Below the pieces are notes generated by a model, which saw only the letters and a list, made by a program, of their open reading frames with translations, had not been told where the DNA came from and did no database searches. Position numbers and translations under genes: made by a program. DNA of 64,000 nt, taken from assembly GCA_029531795.1 (NCBI GenBank), contig JAPEIS010000002.1:620001-684000 (forward strand). The letters are read 5' to 3'. The DNA is from Sclerotinia nivalis (Eukaryota; Ascomycota; Leotiomycetes; Helotiales; Sclerotiniaceae). Of the stretch, positions 23,536 through 34,582 are shown one piece after another (position 1 is the stretch's first letter; every line of letters begins with the position of its first letter).

Positions 23536-24932
23536 ATGTCTGATTCCCAAAATCCCAATATCAAAAGTAGAAGCACTCCACAATGGGCACTCTATCAGTG
23601 AGAGATGTTTTGGAAGGATAACACCGGCGAGGTCCCTCCGTTTAGCACTGACCCAAGAGACCTTAAGGATCTCGCAAAAGAAACCTTAACAAAAGGTGGA
23701 TGGTACGTTGAGCTCTTTCATACTTGCACATCACCAAACTAACGTTTTTCCATAGGTACTATGCTTCCTGCAACGCAGGCCAATCACACACACATCTCCC
23801 GAATCGACAGGCCTTTTACCGCCACCGAATCGTACCTCGAATGCTCGTCGATACAAACAATCGTGATACGAAAACTGAGATCTTTGGCCATAAGGTTAGC
23901 GCACCCAATGGATTTGCACCTATCGGAATCAACAAGATTTATAACCCTTTGGCTGAGCTACCAGTAGCTAAGGTTGCTAAAGAATTGAATTTGCCATATT
24001 GTTTATCTACTGCAGGATCGACTTCGATTGAAGATGCCGGAGCTGCAAACGGTGCTGGACTACGATTTTTCTAATTATATATGCCGCATGATGACGAGTT
24101 AACGTTGAGCTTGTTGCAACGAGCTCATGATAGTGGATTTACCGCCTGTATCTTAACATTGGATACATGGCAGTTAGCTTGGCGACATCGTGATGTTGTG
24201 AACTCAAATTACGCTTTTTACCATGGTCAGGGGGCCGATTTGGGACTATCTGATCCCGTTTTCCAGAAACGATTGGAAGAAGCTGGCATCGATCCAAAGA
24301 AGCAACCAAATGAGGCTGGAGCGATTTGGGTTGATAACGTTTGGCATGGACGCGCCTGGTCCTGGGAGAAAATGCCTTGGCTCATGGAGCAATGGAAGAG
24401 GATTAGCAACGGCAAACCCTTTTGCTTGAAGGGTATGCAGCATGTTGCTGACGCAAAGAAGGCTGTTGAACTTGGTGTTAATGGCATAGCCGTGTCTAAC
24501 CATGCTGGAAGACAGGTCGATGGAGCTTGTGCAAGCTTAGATGCGTTGGAGAAAATATTTAATGGTATGTGATTGATGCCCAACACTTACCTAGGCTGTG
24601 GATTCCCACATGGATGAATTCGATACCGATCTTTCTCTCCAGCTTTTGGTGATAAGACATACATCATGTTTGACTCCGGCATTCGTGGTGCAGCTGATGT
24701 GTTCAAAGCTCTAGCTCTTGGGGCAAAATTTGTTTTCGTCGGAAGATTATGGGTTTGGGGACTAAGTATCAAGGGCGAATTGGGGGTTCGACATGTCATG
24801 AAGTCTCTTTTAGCCGACTTTGATATCCTGATGAACGTGTCTGGATACCAAAGCGTGGATCAAATCGACAGGGACAGCATCGAGAGCCTTCCAAATTCTG
24901 CAGGCATGATTGCAGAGAAATCGAAACTATGA
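23536..24932 (+). pseudogene. Lactate 2-monooxygenase-like FMN enzyme, two in-frame stops
   Basis: The coding text matches the fungal FMN-dependent alpha-hydroxyacid oxidase group related to bacterial lactate 2-monooxygenase. Exons are 23536-23702, 23756-24564 and 24643-24932, with GT-AG introns of 53 and 78 bp. Recognisable parts are KGGWYYASCNAGQS, RHRIVPRMLVDTN, CLSTAGSTSIED, LYMPHDDELT, the active-site SNHAGRQVDGA, and FDSGIRGAADVFKALALGAK. Two stops break it: TGA at codon 22 (23599) and TAA at 24072, where the family has RFFQLYMP and a single C-to-T change would turn CAA into TAA. An alternative start at the Met just after the first stop (23605) could bypass TGA, but nothing bypasses the second. 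The FMN and catalytic residues outside the stops are preserved, so decay looks recent. Confidence 0.85.
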
Positions 24933-25427
24933 TGACTTCATCATCAAGAATATAATGTAATATAAAAATTAGAATCAAACAACAGTACATATGATATGCC
25001 TTTCCGTTTGATCTATTCCATTCCGTTCTTGATCACTTAATGGTATTGAAATGGAGATTGGAGAAATAAAATTGCTCCAAAGTCTCAACTACGTATCAAG
25101 TATCAAAATATTTTCGACCTTTAAGCAACAATTGGACAATCAAATGCAATTTGCGCTAAACAAGCAAGCTTTGGCCGCAGAATAGAAATAAATGAGTCTG
25201 CCAAGGAGCTCGGTCCCAATTACCACGAGCTTTCATCATCACATAACTTCATGGAAAAGAGCGGCAACAATTCCGACGCTTATTGATTCCATCGAGTTAG
25301 ATACCTAAGTATGTTGATTTAGTCATTGTCGTTTCTTATGTAATTTCTTCTTCATTTCCTTACTGTATTGTTATTTTCATTGAGGCCGATTATCGAGACA
25401 AGATAAGTTCCGTCCTTGAATCTCAAG
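24933..25427. other. Spacer between the two flavoenzyme genes
   Basis: This 495-bp AT-rich region is the promoter side of the cytochrome b2-like gene. Its 3' part is T-rich (25340-25380), as expected just before a fungal start. No gene is seen. Confidence 0.4.
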
Positions 25428-27029
25428 ATGCTCACGCGAAGGATATCAGTGAAGGAAATTTCGCAGCACAATATCCCTTCAGACTTGTGGATTGTAGTAA
25501 ATGATACAGTTTACGATTTAACAGATTTTGCGCCTGGACACCCTGGAGGTGCTAGTAGTAAGTCTTCTATCCAGCTCACTGTCACACGCTAATCCTTCAT
25601 CCAGTAATTCTGAAATATGCCGGCCGCGATGCTTCAAAAGCTTACTCTGAAATTCATGCGTCCTCTCTGATATCATCCTCACTTCCAGCTTCCAAATTCT
25701 TGGGGACAGTTGATCGCTCTACCATAACAGAGGAGTGGGTCAAACCTCCACCTGAAGTTTCGAAGACTCTTGCGCCGGGCTCGAGGCCCTCCCTTGATAA
25801 TTTGATAAATACGTACGACTTTGTGGCTGCGGCAGAATCCTTTCTTTCGCCAAAAACGTGGGCATTTTATTCTTCCGCCGCTACAGATCTTATAACCAAA
25901 GGCAGGAATACTTCGACATACGCGGATATTGGTCTTCGCCCTAGGATATTGAGGAATGTGAAAAATGTTAGTACACAGACTACAATGCTTGGTAATCAAC
26001 TGGATGTGCCAATATTTTGCTCACCCGCAGCGATGGCTAAACTGGTGCACCCGCAAGGAGAACGGGAACTAGCTCGCGGGCTGAAATCTGCGGGCTCGGC
26101 AATGACTGTCAGCACAAACGCAAGCTTTCCAATCGCCGAGATTTTTGAGGCTGTCTCTGAGAATCATTCGCAAACCTCTGGCGGGCCGAAAGACCTTCCA
26201 ATATTCTTTCAACTTTACGTCGATAAGGAAAGACATAAATCTGAAAAGCTCTTACAGAATGTTGAAGCTCTTGGTGTCAAGGCAATATTTGTGACGGTCG
26301 ATGCCCCAGTCCCCGGGAAGCGAGAAGCAGATGAAAGAGTAAAGGCAGATGAGAGCTTGTCTACCCCGATGAGTGGTGCAAAAGCTAAGAATGACAAGAA
26401 AGGCGGTGCATTGGGAAGAATAATGGGTGCCTATATTGATGCTACACTTTCATGGTCAGATATCGCATGGCTACGAAGATGTACGAAGCTCCCCATTTTA
26501 CTAAAAGGTGTACAAACTTCGCTCGATGCGAAGATGGCGCTCGACCATGGAATAGATGGAATTTTGATGAGTAATCATGGTGGTAGAAGTCTGGACACGA
26601 GTCCAGCTTCAATATTAGTTTTGTTAGAATTGCAGAAGAATGCACCGGAAGTTTTTGATGGAATGGAAGTTTTCATTGATGGCGGAATTATGAGAGGAAC
26701 TGATATCTTTAAAGCGTTGTGTTTAGGGGCAAAAGCTGTAGGAATTGGTAGGGGCTTTCTGTTTGCTCTTGGCTGGGGTCAGGAGGGAGTTGAGAAATAT
26801 GTCGAGAGTGAGTTATGCTCCCAAATTCTACTTATTACGTTTTGGATGGATGTACTAACAACACGCAGTCCTGAAAGACGAGCTGGAGACAACAATGAGA
26901 ATGATGGGTGTTACGGATGTGTCGGAAGTCCACCCTGGCATGTTGAATACAAGGGCAGTAGATCATTTGATTCCGGACGCAGAGGAGGATCATCCATATG
27001 CTAAATGGAGACCAAAAGCAAGAATATAA
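25428..27029 (+). CDS. Cytochrome b2-type L-lactate dehydrogenase-like flavocytochrome
   Basis: The predicted 497-aa protein fuses an N-terminal cytochrome b5 heme domain (residues 1-80, heme ligands His38 in HPGG and His61) to an FMN alpha-hydroxyacid dehydrogenase domain (about 105-480). Three exons (25428-25557, 25605-26807, 26869-27029) are split by 47- and 61-bp introns. Flavin-domain motifs include FFQLYV, TVDAPVPGKREAD, LLKGVQTSLDAKMA, catalytic SNHGGR (His368, Arg371) and IDGGIMRGTDIFKALCLGA. There is no obvious mitochondrial presequence, unlike yeast CYB2. The tyrosine normally first in the YYSS block is Phe (WAFYSS), and the usual SNHGGRQLD reads SNHGGRSLD. These point to a paralogue with altered substrate preference rather than strict CYB2. 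The pseudogene next door belongs to the same fold, so this may be a functional survivor of a local pair. Confidence 0.88.
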
Positions 27030-27934
27030 ACCTAGTGGATTTATACAGATAGTAATATTAGAGGCCAGGGCCCATAGACTAGCTCAAACGCATAAAGATT
27101 GAGGCCATACTTCCCATATCTTATCACTCTTTCCGATCTATGCAAAAATATAGCCGCTCTCATCTCAAAGTTTTAGATGATATCCATCCGATACCTGGAT
27201 CCTCTCAAACCAAGCCATACTATGTTAGTTAAGTCATTTAATGGAAGTCCAAGATGATATTCACGAACCCGGAATCTATGAAACTTTTCTCCCCTCAATG
27301 TTCAATAGTACAAAGCAAAATAAGGCTAGTTCTTTGAGTGCAGCCCTGGCCTAAGATCTTGTTTTGCGTGATAGGAATATTATTCAGAAGACCCACAAAG
27401 TCGTGCGCTTTACCTCTATTCGACATTACTAGAATATCATCTATGGATAGAGCGGTTGTCTAAGAAAGGTGTCTCTGACTATAATATCCAATTTTGGCTT
27501 AGGGTATTGCATCCGGATCCGCGTCAACGTCCTAATATATTGGCCTAAGTGATCATTTGGATATATCTCGCTCGAAAATTGGTGATTCAAAATCCAGCTC
27601 GACAAAAGGTATGAGGCAGAAACTTTGGCTGTTGTTTGGAGCGGGTGCGGCTTTCAAGCAAAGGACCGAAAATACATGTTTATGCACATATTTGAATAAT
27701 TCTTGCCACTGTCATATTTTTTTATCATCGAAGGATTAAAGATCTGTGAATGGAAGAGCATTTCCAATGCAATCACAAATTTGGCATGCTTTGAGGGCTC
27801 GGTATTAGATACGTAAGCTCTTTGATCCCCGCATTAATATAACCTCGTCTATCTTTACTTGACGTCGATCACGCCAACAGAGTAAGAAACAACCTGAAGA
27901 TCACATACAAGAACATCCAATACTCACCTTTACT
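27030..27934. other. Spacer upstream of the orphan pair
   Basis: No gene is recognised in this 0.9-kb region. It is unique, moderately AT-rich DNA. The last 100 bp before 27935 are AC-rich and contain ACAAGAACATCCAATACTCACC, typical of a fungal leader. Confidence 0.4.
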
Positions 27935-28621
27935 ATGACGAACTCACTAGCATCTAGCCGAAGTGCCTTAAACCTTTACGTCTGTGTTTATGAATCTCAA
28001 AACAGGAACACTGACAGTTACGACTATGCCATAATTGCTGGCAATGCCGACAACTATGATTCCATGGTCCAATACAACATGCATTCCTTCCGAGTCGAAG
28101 GTCCAACCACAAAGTCCGGTGAACTCCCCTTAAAGTACTACAACACCATCTCCCAATCCCCACCACAAGATATCCTCTCCCTAATCCTCATTGCCAAAAT
28201 CAAAGACCAACCCCTTTTTGAAAACACAATCAATGGATTTAGTTTGGAGGTATCTACAATGGCAGAAGAATTCGAGGATGAATATGATAGTTATGAGCTC
28301 GAGGATGATGATGATTTTTACTGCGAAGAATATTATTCCGGGGAATTTGGGGGGAGGTTCTTCTTTTTGCGGTGGGCATTTCAAATCCTTGCATGGGTGA
28401 ATAGGGGTGCAGAACTGTTGGAGTTTGCGAATGGTGGTGGGTGGAGAGTTGATGAGGTTGTGTGGGCTGGGACTCAGTTCACGGATATGGTGGTTGAGAA
28501 GGAGATGATTGGGGAGATGGGAGGGAGAATTCCGGTTTATGATATGGCTCATTTTCCGGACTTTGCTCGGGCTTTTGAATTGTTTGGAGATTTTGATGAG
28601 GATTGGTCTTCTGAGGTCTAA
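27935..28621 (+). CDS. Orphan protein, tandem paralogue 1
   Basis: This is a single-exon 228-aa protein that I do not recognise. It begins with a short polar tail, then a beta-rich segment LNLYVCVYESQN...YDYAIIAGNADNYDSM, then DILSLILIAKIKDQPLFENTI. A strongly acidic insert at about residues 110-130 (EEFEDEYDSYELEDDDDF) separates this from FFFLRWAFQILAWVNRGAELLEF and a C-terminal IPVYDMAHFPDF. The same blocks recur in the next gene (29532), so the two form a diverged tandem duplication. No signal peptide or membrane segment is evident. Kozak context is favourable (ACTATGA). It lies just after the flavoenzyme pair on the same strand, 0.9 kb away. Confidence 0.65.
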   Translation: MTNSLASSRSALNLYVCVYESQNRNTDSYDYAIIAGNADNYDSMVQYNMHSFRVEGPTTKSGELPLKYYNTISQSPPQDILSLILIAKIKDQPLFENTINGFSLEVSTMAEEFEDEYDSYELEDDDDFYCEEYYSGEFGGRFFFLRWAFQILAWVNRGAELLEFANGGGWRVDEVVWAGTQFTDMVVEKEMIGEMGGRIPVYDMAHFPDFARAFELFGDFDEDWSSEV

Positions 28622-29531
28622 ATGGTCTAATTTTTAATGCTGAAAGCAGTCACTACGTTCTCTACGGGTGTGTTGCAAGTAGTTTTCCTTCCTTGGACAA
28701 GTGCTTCCATTGCAGATGCTGAAACAGCTTTTGTAATAAGAACACTGCAAAGATAGTTTCGCTGGCGACAGTAGATTCCCCTTAGTGTCACGAAAGCCAT
28801 AGCTATCATAATATATCTGACGGCCTTCTAAATAAATCCAAAGGTAATTCCAGTTGTGCCTCTAAAAGCCATAATTTCTCAATCATGGAACGAACTCCGT
28901 CACGTCGGGAAGGGGACTACATCATTGTAGTTTGGGACTTTTCTGGAAAAGTGTTTAGATAGAGAAATTGATTGACAGTTGAAAAGCATAGAGAAGGCTA
29001 TAAGGTTGAAATGGGTGTAAAAGGCTTACGTACAATAAATCGACTTTTTCTAACTCATCACAAACTAAGTATACAAATCGTGAAAGTCATCAAAAAGCAG
29101 ACTATTCACTTCCCATATGGACCCACACTGTTCAAGCAAGTATCGGATGTATTCATATACAAATGTTACATTCTATAGACATCAGTACCATTTAAATTCT
29201 CTGAATAATATTTTAACAATGTTTGTGCAAAGATTTGCTGCACGTAATTTCTTGGCAGATCTGCCTTCTGGCATCAAATGATGACCACAAGCTTATCGTC
29301 GCAGTTATTTGAATGTCTTTGCGATATTCTAATAGAATATTCTCCTGTAGAATATTCTCCTGTGTGAATGAGATAGTTTCCTCCGCATACTGCAGCTTTT
29401 CTGTACAAAAAGCCTCTTTACATTCCCGCACACCTCTTTCAACCTCACAATATCAACAACTTCATCACTTTACCATAATCGAAATAACGCACAGCAAAGC
29501 ATAACCTCATCAGAACTCAACATTAATCATC
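28622..29531. other. Spacer between orphan paralogues
   Basis: This 0.9-kb region holds a direct repeat GAATATTCTCCTGT twice at about 29335-29363 and no gene. A CA-rich leader precedes the next start. Confidence 0.4.
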
Positions 29532-30122
29532 ATGTCTGCCTACCCTAGGTTGAGACCTGACCTCCAAGATGCCGAGGCACCTAGCCAAGAAGCCCAAAGC
29601 TATCTCTATCTCTGCGTCTTAGAATCCGAAAGCAAGCAACCCTTCCAATATGATCTCATTCTAGTCACGGGTAACGCCTCCAACATGGACTCTCTCACCC
29701 AGCATAAGCTAGTGGATATCTGCCCCTGTGTCGCAACAGAAGAATGTGGTCAAGTAGGCCTAGGCTACCACCAGAACCATCTGCGCGACTCAAGCCAAAG
29801 AGTTCTCACTCTTATCCAACTTGCTAAAGTCAAAAACCAAGATCTGTTGTATGATGTCCTTTACAAATTTGATTCCGAAATACACCCCCTTGGAATGTTC
29901 AGCTGGTGTTCATGGGCTTTGAATACACTTATCTGGGAAAACAGAACTGGACGGATTCTAGAGTTCGATTGGGAGTTCGATATGAACAAAGTGGAGCATG
30001 TGGCGGAAAGCTTTACATATAATAGGATTGTGCAAGGGAAGATTTTAGAAAGGCTTGGGGATGATGAGAAGATACCGGTTTTTGATATGGTGAGATATGC
30101 AGAGCTGATGAGGGAGAGATGA
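29532..30122 (+). CDS. Orphan protein, tandem paralogue 2
   Basis: This is a single-exon 196-aa protein matching the previous gene block by block: SYLYLCVLESE for LNLYVCVYESQ, YDLILVTGNASNMDSL for YDYAIIAGNADNYDSM, VLTLIQLAKVKNQDLL for ILSLILIAKIKDQPLF, WALNTLIWENRTGRILEF for WAFQILAWVNRGAELLEF, and KIPVFDMVRYAEL for RIPVYDMAHFPDF. It lacks the acidic insert. The conserved core therefore seems to be a compact two-part domain of about 150 residues. Function is unknown; lack of targeting signals suggests an intracellular protein. Divergence is high, so the duplication is old or fast evolving. Confidence 0.65.
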   Translation: MSAYPRLRPDLQDAEAPSQEAQSYLYLCVLESESKQPFQYDLILVTGNASNMDSLTQHKLVDICPCVATEECGQVGLGYHQNHLRDSSQRVLTLIQLAKVKNQDLLYDVLYKFDSEIHPLGMFSWCSWALNTLIWENRTGRILEFDWEFDMNKVEHVAESFTYNRIVQGKILERLGDDEKIPVFDMVRYAELMRER

Positions 30123-30954
30123 GAAGCCTGGGAGAAAGATGCTGTTGATGGTTCTGCCGGAAGATCGTAGAGGTTTCAGGAAATCGCTGGTTGGCAGATG
30201 AGTAACTTAGAATCAATGATGTTTGCGGTGTGATATGTGATACCAAGTAAACTCTTAGAACTGTGGTGATCTTACATTTATGTGATGTTATGCATACCTC
30301 GTCAAAAATTTGGTTGAACTCATCATTCTAGATTTCCAATCAACCCCCCTCTTTGCTCCTTCCTCCATGAACCTTTACTCTTCTCGTAAATTGATCACTC
30401 ATGTGGTTTCCTAATCTCCTAGATTGGCTAGGATACGGTGGATTAGGCAAGAGTGATTAGAAGCGAGTGATAAATTTCGGCAAACGAGCGAGGTGAATAG
30501 TTAATTCATTTCTGAATCAGGAAGGAATGATGGTCTTCAATACCTTGGACTGCAATGCAATTTGAATCTTTGAAAGTGATCCAATTGGTTTTGTTGATTT
30601 GCTGCTTTGAACGAATCCAAAAATTCTAGATCTAAACAAACTGAATGTTCTAAACAGACTTAATGTTTTAGATTAACTTGATGTCCTGGGTGAAATCAAT
30701 GTTTTAAGAAGCTCGAAGTTCTAAAAGGACTATAAGGTTCTTGATGAATTCAACGATTCAAAAATCAAAAATCTCTAATTGCATAGTCCGGACCTTTCGA
30801 GGCCCGTCTCCCGATCGCATGAATTATTCCTTCCTCTTGCTAATATCAATTCTTCTTCATTCCTTCTTATTTTGTGACCTAGAAGTGATAGTACTTATAC
30901 CAATTTTACAGGTCAATCTGGAATTCTCCCGAACCATTCATCACCTCACTGAAA
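30123..30954. other. Spacer with imperfect short repeats
   Basis: Between 30600 and 30745 the text AATGTTCTAAACAGACT / AATGTTTTAGATTAACTTGATG / AATGTTTTAAGAAG recurs imperfectly. Otherwise there is nothing recognisable before the SET gene. Confidence 0.4.
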
Positions 30955-31851
30955 ATGTTTACGGGAACTTACCAACCAGACTTGCAGGTCCACCCCAAAT
31001 ATGATGGAACGAGATCGTGTTCACTCAAGAATAATTCTCCTGCTGGCACGGTCGTACATAGAGACACCATATTAATGGCGATGTGGTTATCTCATGAACC
31101 ACCCAATCCAGCCGAATTTATGATTTTTCCGCCAGAGTCTGCATTCTCCAGCTGTTTTGAAACGCTTGATTCTCAATCAAAACACCAGTTTAGTCTCTTA
31201 GGAGACAAATCGGCCATTACTACTTACGAAATCTTTCTGAGGAATGCTATACGGTTCCCAGCAATTGTTGGATGCGGAATCTTTATACCTGCTCATGGAA
31301 TTCCTTTCGAGCATTGTTGTACTCCAAATACCATCTGCGTTGCTGAGCCTGGCACAAATAAAATCGAGTTCCGTCTTACTAAACCTGTCGCACGGAACGA
31401 AATAATTACCCTTTGCTATTGCCCCGCGAGTGTTCCGAAAGCAGATCGAGACTGGTATTTACAAAGTTACTGTGGAATTAAAAATCACAGCTGCCCTACA
31501 TGTCAACCGGGAAATTATCAGCAAAGCGACAGCAGAAGAAAACTCTTTTTTGATACGCAGAACATTTTGACTCTTCAAGTTCCTTTCACGACGGGAGAAG
31601 AACAAAACATTTTGCAAGAGGTCTATAGGTTATATCAAATAGCCTCAGAGCAGAGTCTCGAACCTTATTTGTGGGAGTTCTTGTGTCAGGCCGAATTTCT
31701 GGCTCGCATGGCTGGACTCAACTGCCGTAGGAATATAATCGACATTTTGCTTGACGTCATGATCATTCAGGCGGGTAGCGATCACCCAGCCTACATAAAA
31801 GCCCACCGCTTCAGGCTTGACACCATTGGCCTTTGTGGACGGTTAGGTTAG
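30955..31851 (+). CDS. SET-domain protein (SMYD-like), frame ends early
   Basis: The 298-aa reading frame has a SET domain of the kind seen in SMYD-like fungal lysine methyltransferases. The opening SLKNNSPAGTVVHRDTIL matches the usual GVFATRDIPAGTVI block. FEHCCTPNTICVAEPG stands where the family has FNHSCxPNA, and EFRLTKPVARNEIITLCYCP matches the VRAIRDIPAGEEITISY block. The post-SET cysteines are CPTC. The asparagine of NHSC is Glu here, so activity is doubtful. After the SET part comes a helical region ending HRFRLDTIGLCGRLG and a TAG. A shift of frame at that point continues with another 42 coding-like codons (VAGATSIDMAEFRKEVEERS... FSWHHYDAIFL) to a stop at 31979, suggesting a frameshift near 31850. 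Confidence 0.7.
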   Translation: MFTGTYQPDLQVHPKYDGTRSCSLKNNSPAGTVVHRDTILMAMWLSHEPPNPAEFMIFPPESAFSSCFETLDSQSKHQFSLLGDKSAITTYEIFLRNAIRFPAIVGCGIFIPAHGIPFEHCCTPNTICVAEPGTNKIEFRLTKPVARNEIITLCYCPASVPKADRDWYLQSYCGIKNHSCPTCQPGNYQQSDSRRKLFFDTQNILTLQVPFTTGEEQNILQEVYRLYQIASEQSLEPYLWEFLCQAEFLARMAGLNCRRNIIDILLDVMIIQAGSDHPAYIKAHRFRLDTIGLCGRLG

Positions 31852-31979
31852 GGGTTGCGGGAGCGACCAGTATCGATATGGCAGAGTTTCGAAAGGAAGT
31901 CGAGGAACGCAGTATGTGTTTGATGGTACGACTGGAAATCTTATTCTCTTGGCATCACTATGATGCAATATTTCTGTGA

Positions 31980-32447
31980 CGGTATGTTGGAATGGTGGAT
32001 AATGGAAAAAGGGAAATTTATTTCTCTGCCCTTTCCCGAAGGCTGTCTATACGGAGTGTCAACCCATTTTTTGAGATCGAACAAGGCGGTTTCTCTTCCC
32101 AAAGTATCAAATAAAAGCAATCAACCTTTTTTATGCCAACCTGAAACCCCGATTTGTGATGAACAATGTGGAGTCTTTACAACCATGAGAGTGATCTCCC
32201 ATATCGCGTCAAGCGGCAATCATCCTTCAACCCTTGGTATAATAGCTAGCCCAGTACACCTCCTCACGCATCACACTCCTTGCCTCCCTGCATCCCAAAA
32301 ACTTCGGCCAGTTTTCCAGAAAATACCCGCGATAGAATATGAAAGCCATTGGTACGAGCTGTGACTTCAGCTATGGCGTAAACCTTCCACAAAAATGGTA
32401 AAAAATGCTCCTTTTCAACAGCATTTACCCACACAGTAACCATTCTT
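31980..32447. other. Spacer between convergent SET genes
   Basis: This 470-bp stretch lies between the two SET-domain sequences. It has an open frame to 32364 with no family resemblance; I treat it as non-coding. Confidence 0.35.
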
Positions 32448-33013
32448 TCAGGACATGTTCTCCGTACTCGTTATTTGCCCATCCGTGGTCTTGATACCGG
32501 TTTCAATGGCCTTATTCATGTGTCCTCGGAGGCGACTGGCTTGTAGAAAGGAGTGCCAGACATAAGCTTCATATTGACAATCGATGCCAAAAGTGTCATT
32601 AAAGAAGTATTGGAAGCCATGGAGCGCTTCATCAAAAGGACGGCATGATATGGTGATTTTATATCCCTCCACACTATCTCTATGTAGGCAAAACTCGACG
32701 AGTATTTGTGGTTGGAGAAGGTTAGAGTCACGCTTGAGTTGCCATGTGGCGTTAGGGATGCATGAATAGTCGATTATTGAGACAGCAACTGTCAAAAGCC
32801 CTCTCCAGCTTCTGGCCCAGTAGTTTGGGGGCAATTGGTTTCATAGATCGAATATATATTGTCTTCAAAACTGGCATCAATATCTGCCTGATGCCAGAAC
32901 TCTAATAGATCGTTCTCCGATGGCCGTGGGTCTGCTGCTCTTTGCAATTCCTTCCACTTTGATTTAACTGCTTTCTTAGTGAATGCGCTCATCGATCTAA
33001 AAACCATGTTCAT
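32448..33013 (-). pseudogene. Truncated, frameshifted SET-domain remnant
   Basis: Minus-strand text carries a second SET-like segment: FEDNIYSIYETNC in one frame, then a shift near 32795-32810, then AVSIIDYSCIPNATW and ILVEFCLHRDSVEGYKITISCRPFDEALHGFQYFFNDTFGIDC. IDYSCIPNA replaces the catalytic NHSCxPN motif (Asn to Asp and His to Tyr). The reading ends soon after at 32448 with no helical C-terminal part. No plausible GT-AG intron explains the shift, so it is best called a pseudogene. It converges on the SET gene at 30955 but is not an obvious recent copy of it. Confidence 0.6.
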
Positions 33014-34582
33014 ATTTTCTGCGATGAATAGGTGTCTAGCCTTTTAGACTGTAACTGTGAATAGTCCTCTTCTAATTTTACCAGATGCTTCTTTAACCTA
33101 CAGAATTGAAAAGCATACAAAATGATCATCTCTACTATAGCAAACTGTTGTATTATGTTCAATGCAGGGCCATGTCTTACTAGTTGTCATTGAAGAAACA
33201 TTTTGCAAGTTAAATTTGTGTACAAAATGAAGGGATGGCCATCGACCATATGCCTTATAACAAATATCTACTAATAGCTGTCAATATGCTCATAGGTGAT
33301 TAGTTAATCATTTGTATCTCCTCATTCTAGTTAGATGATATTGTATATTCCTCAGTGAGTCACCACATCAGAATTACCCCTTCGGCTAAATCTCATCTTG
33401 TCTAGACTGACAAAATAAGACAACACAGTTATACCTACTTATATTTAATTGAATTCCGAATATTCTATGCTGAATAACATCCAAAACTTTGAATATATTT
33501 ATATATCAAATATCCAGGTCCAGCACTCAGCAAGCTATGTCTTCCCCAATCAATGACGAAGGTTGACTATTCTTCGCTTGGAAAGCTCAGATATATTCAC
33601 TTTACTAATTATTCAAATTTCTTTGATGTAGGTGTTTTTCTTTGGGTATTAATTATCGGAATGAATGATATTTTCTCACTGATCACCTTGCATTTTTTGC
33701 AGGGACTTCTATTCAAGTGTGGATACTATAAGCCTTTGAGAAAAGATTGTTATGCACTTATGAATTTATGAATTCAAAAGCGGGGTTCATATCATTGCGA
33801 AAGAGTTTATCCGATAGTTAATAGAGTCTGCTATGTGTAGATCAAGACCTCTTCTTTACGTCGCTTGATTTCTGGTTTCGAGTTTCGAGTTGGATATCCT
33901 GCCTGTTTGGTTAGACTCGACATCTTAGCTATTGTATTCCACATTATATACTATGGAAAGTATGCCTCGATATTTACTCATATTTGACATGTTATAAGTG
34001 ATTCTATACGCCATACTTTTCATTCACAGTTAAAAAATCACAATAATTCCATAAAAATACGAACACCATTCACAATCCAAGCACCATATATCACAAAACC
34101 GATCATCATAAAGAATACTCAATATATCATTGTACGGGTGTATGAATTCTCAATCTTGAAATTGGAGGTCTCTACAAGCCCTCCCAACTTCAGATTGAAA
34201 TAAAAACCGCCAATTCATAATTCACATCAAAGAAAGTACGACCACGGCAGTCCTGAACCATAGTTATGACCATAATCAGCATTTAGCCAAAAGCCAAATA
34301 TGTCACGATCAACGCCACCTCAGACGAATCCTCAGTAAGCGAACCATATTCGTCCAGAACCCATGACCCATAACCCGCCCCTCTTAATACAGAAGTGGCA
34401 CCCCCTTACCCCGTAGTACCCCTAATCGCGCTAATCCTTCCCCTCCTTTCCATTTCCACCCCTTTCAGAACCAAACTAAAAAACCGGCCTCCTAAGATCC
34501 ACTTTCCTCCTCTCCCTACATACCCCACAAACCTCCCTCATATGCGTATAGATATCTTCGATACCCATACACTGACCTCTTC
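33014..34582. other. AT-rich gene-free stretch
   Basis: No gene or element is recognised over 1.6 kb. The left part is strongly AT-rich; 34395-34580 is C-rich but gives no convincing protein. Confidence 0.4.

Noticed and set aside
31840..31856. TTAGG-like motif near 31845 as telomeric repeat
   Set aside because: Only a partial GGTTAGGTTAGGGG match, inside SET coding sequence; more simply the site of the frameshift.
31960..32364. 134-codon plus-strand frame between the SET genes
   Set aside because: No similarity to SET C-terminal regions or other families; composition looks random.
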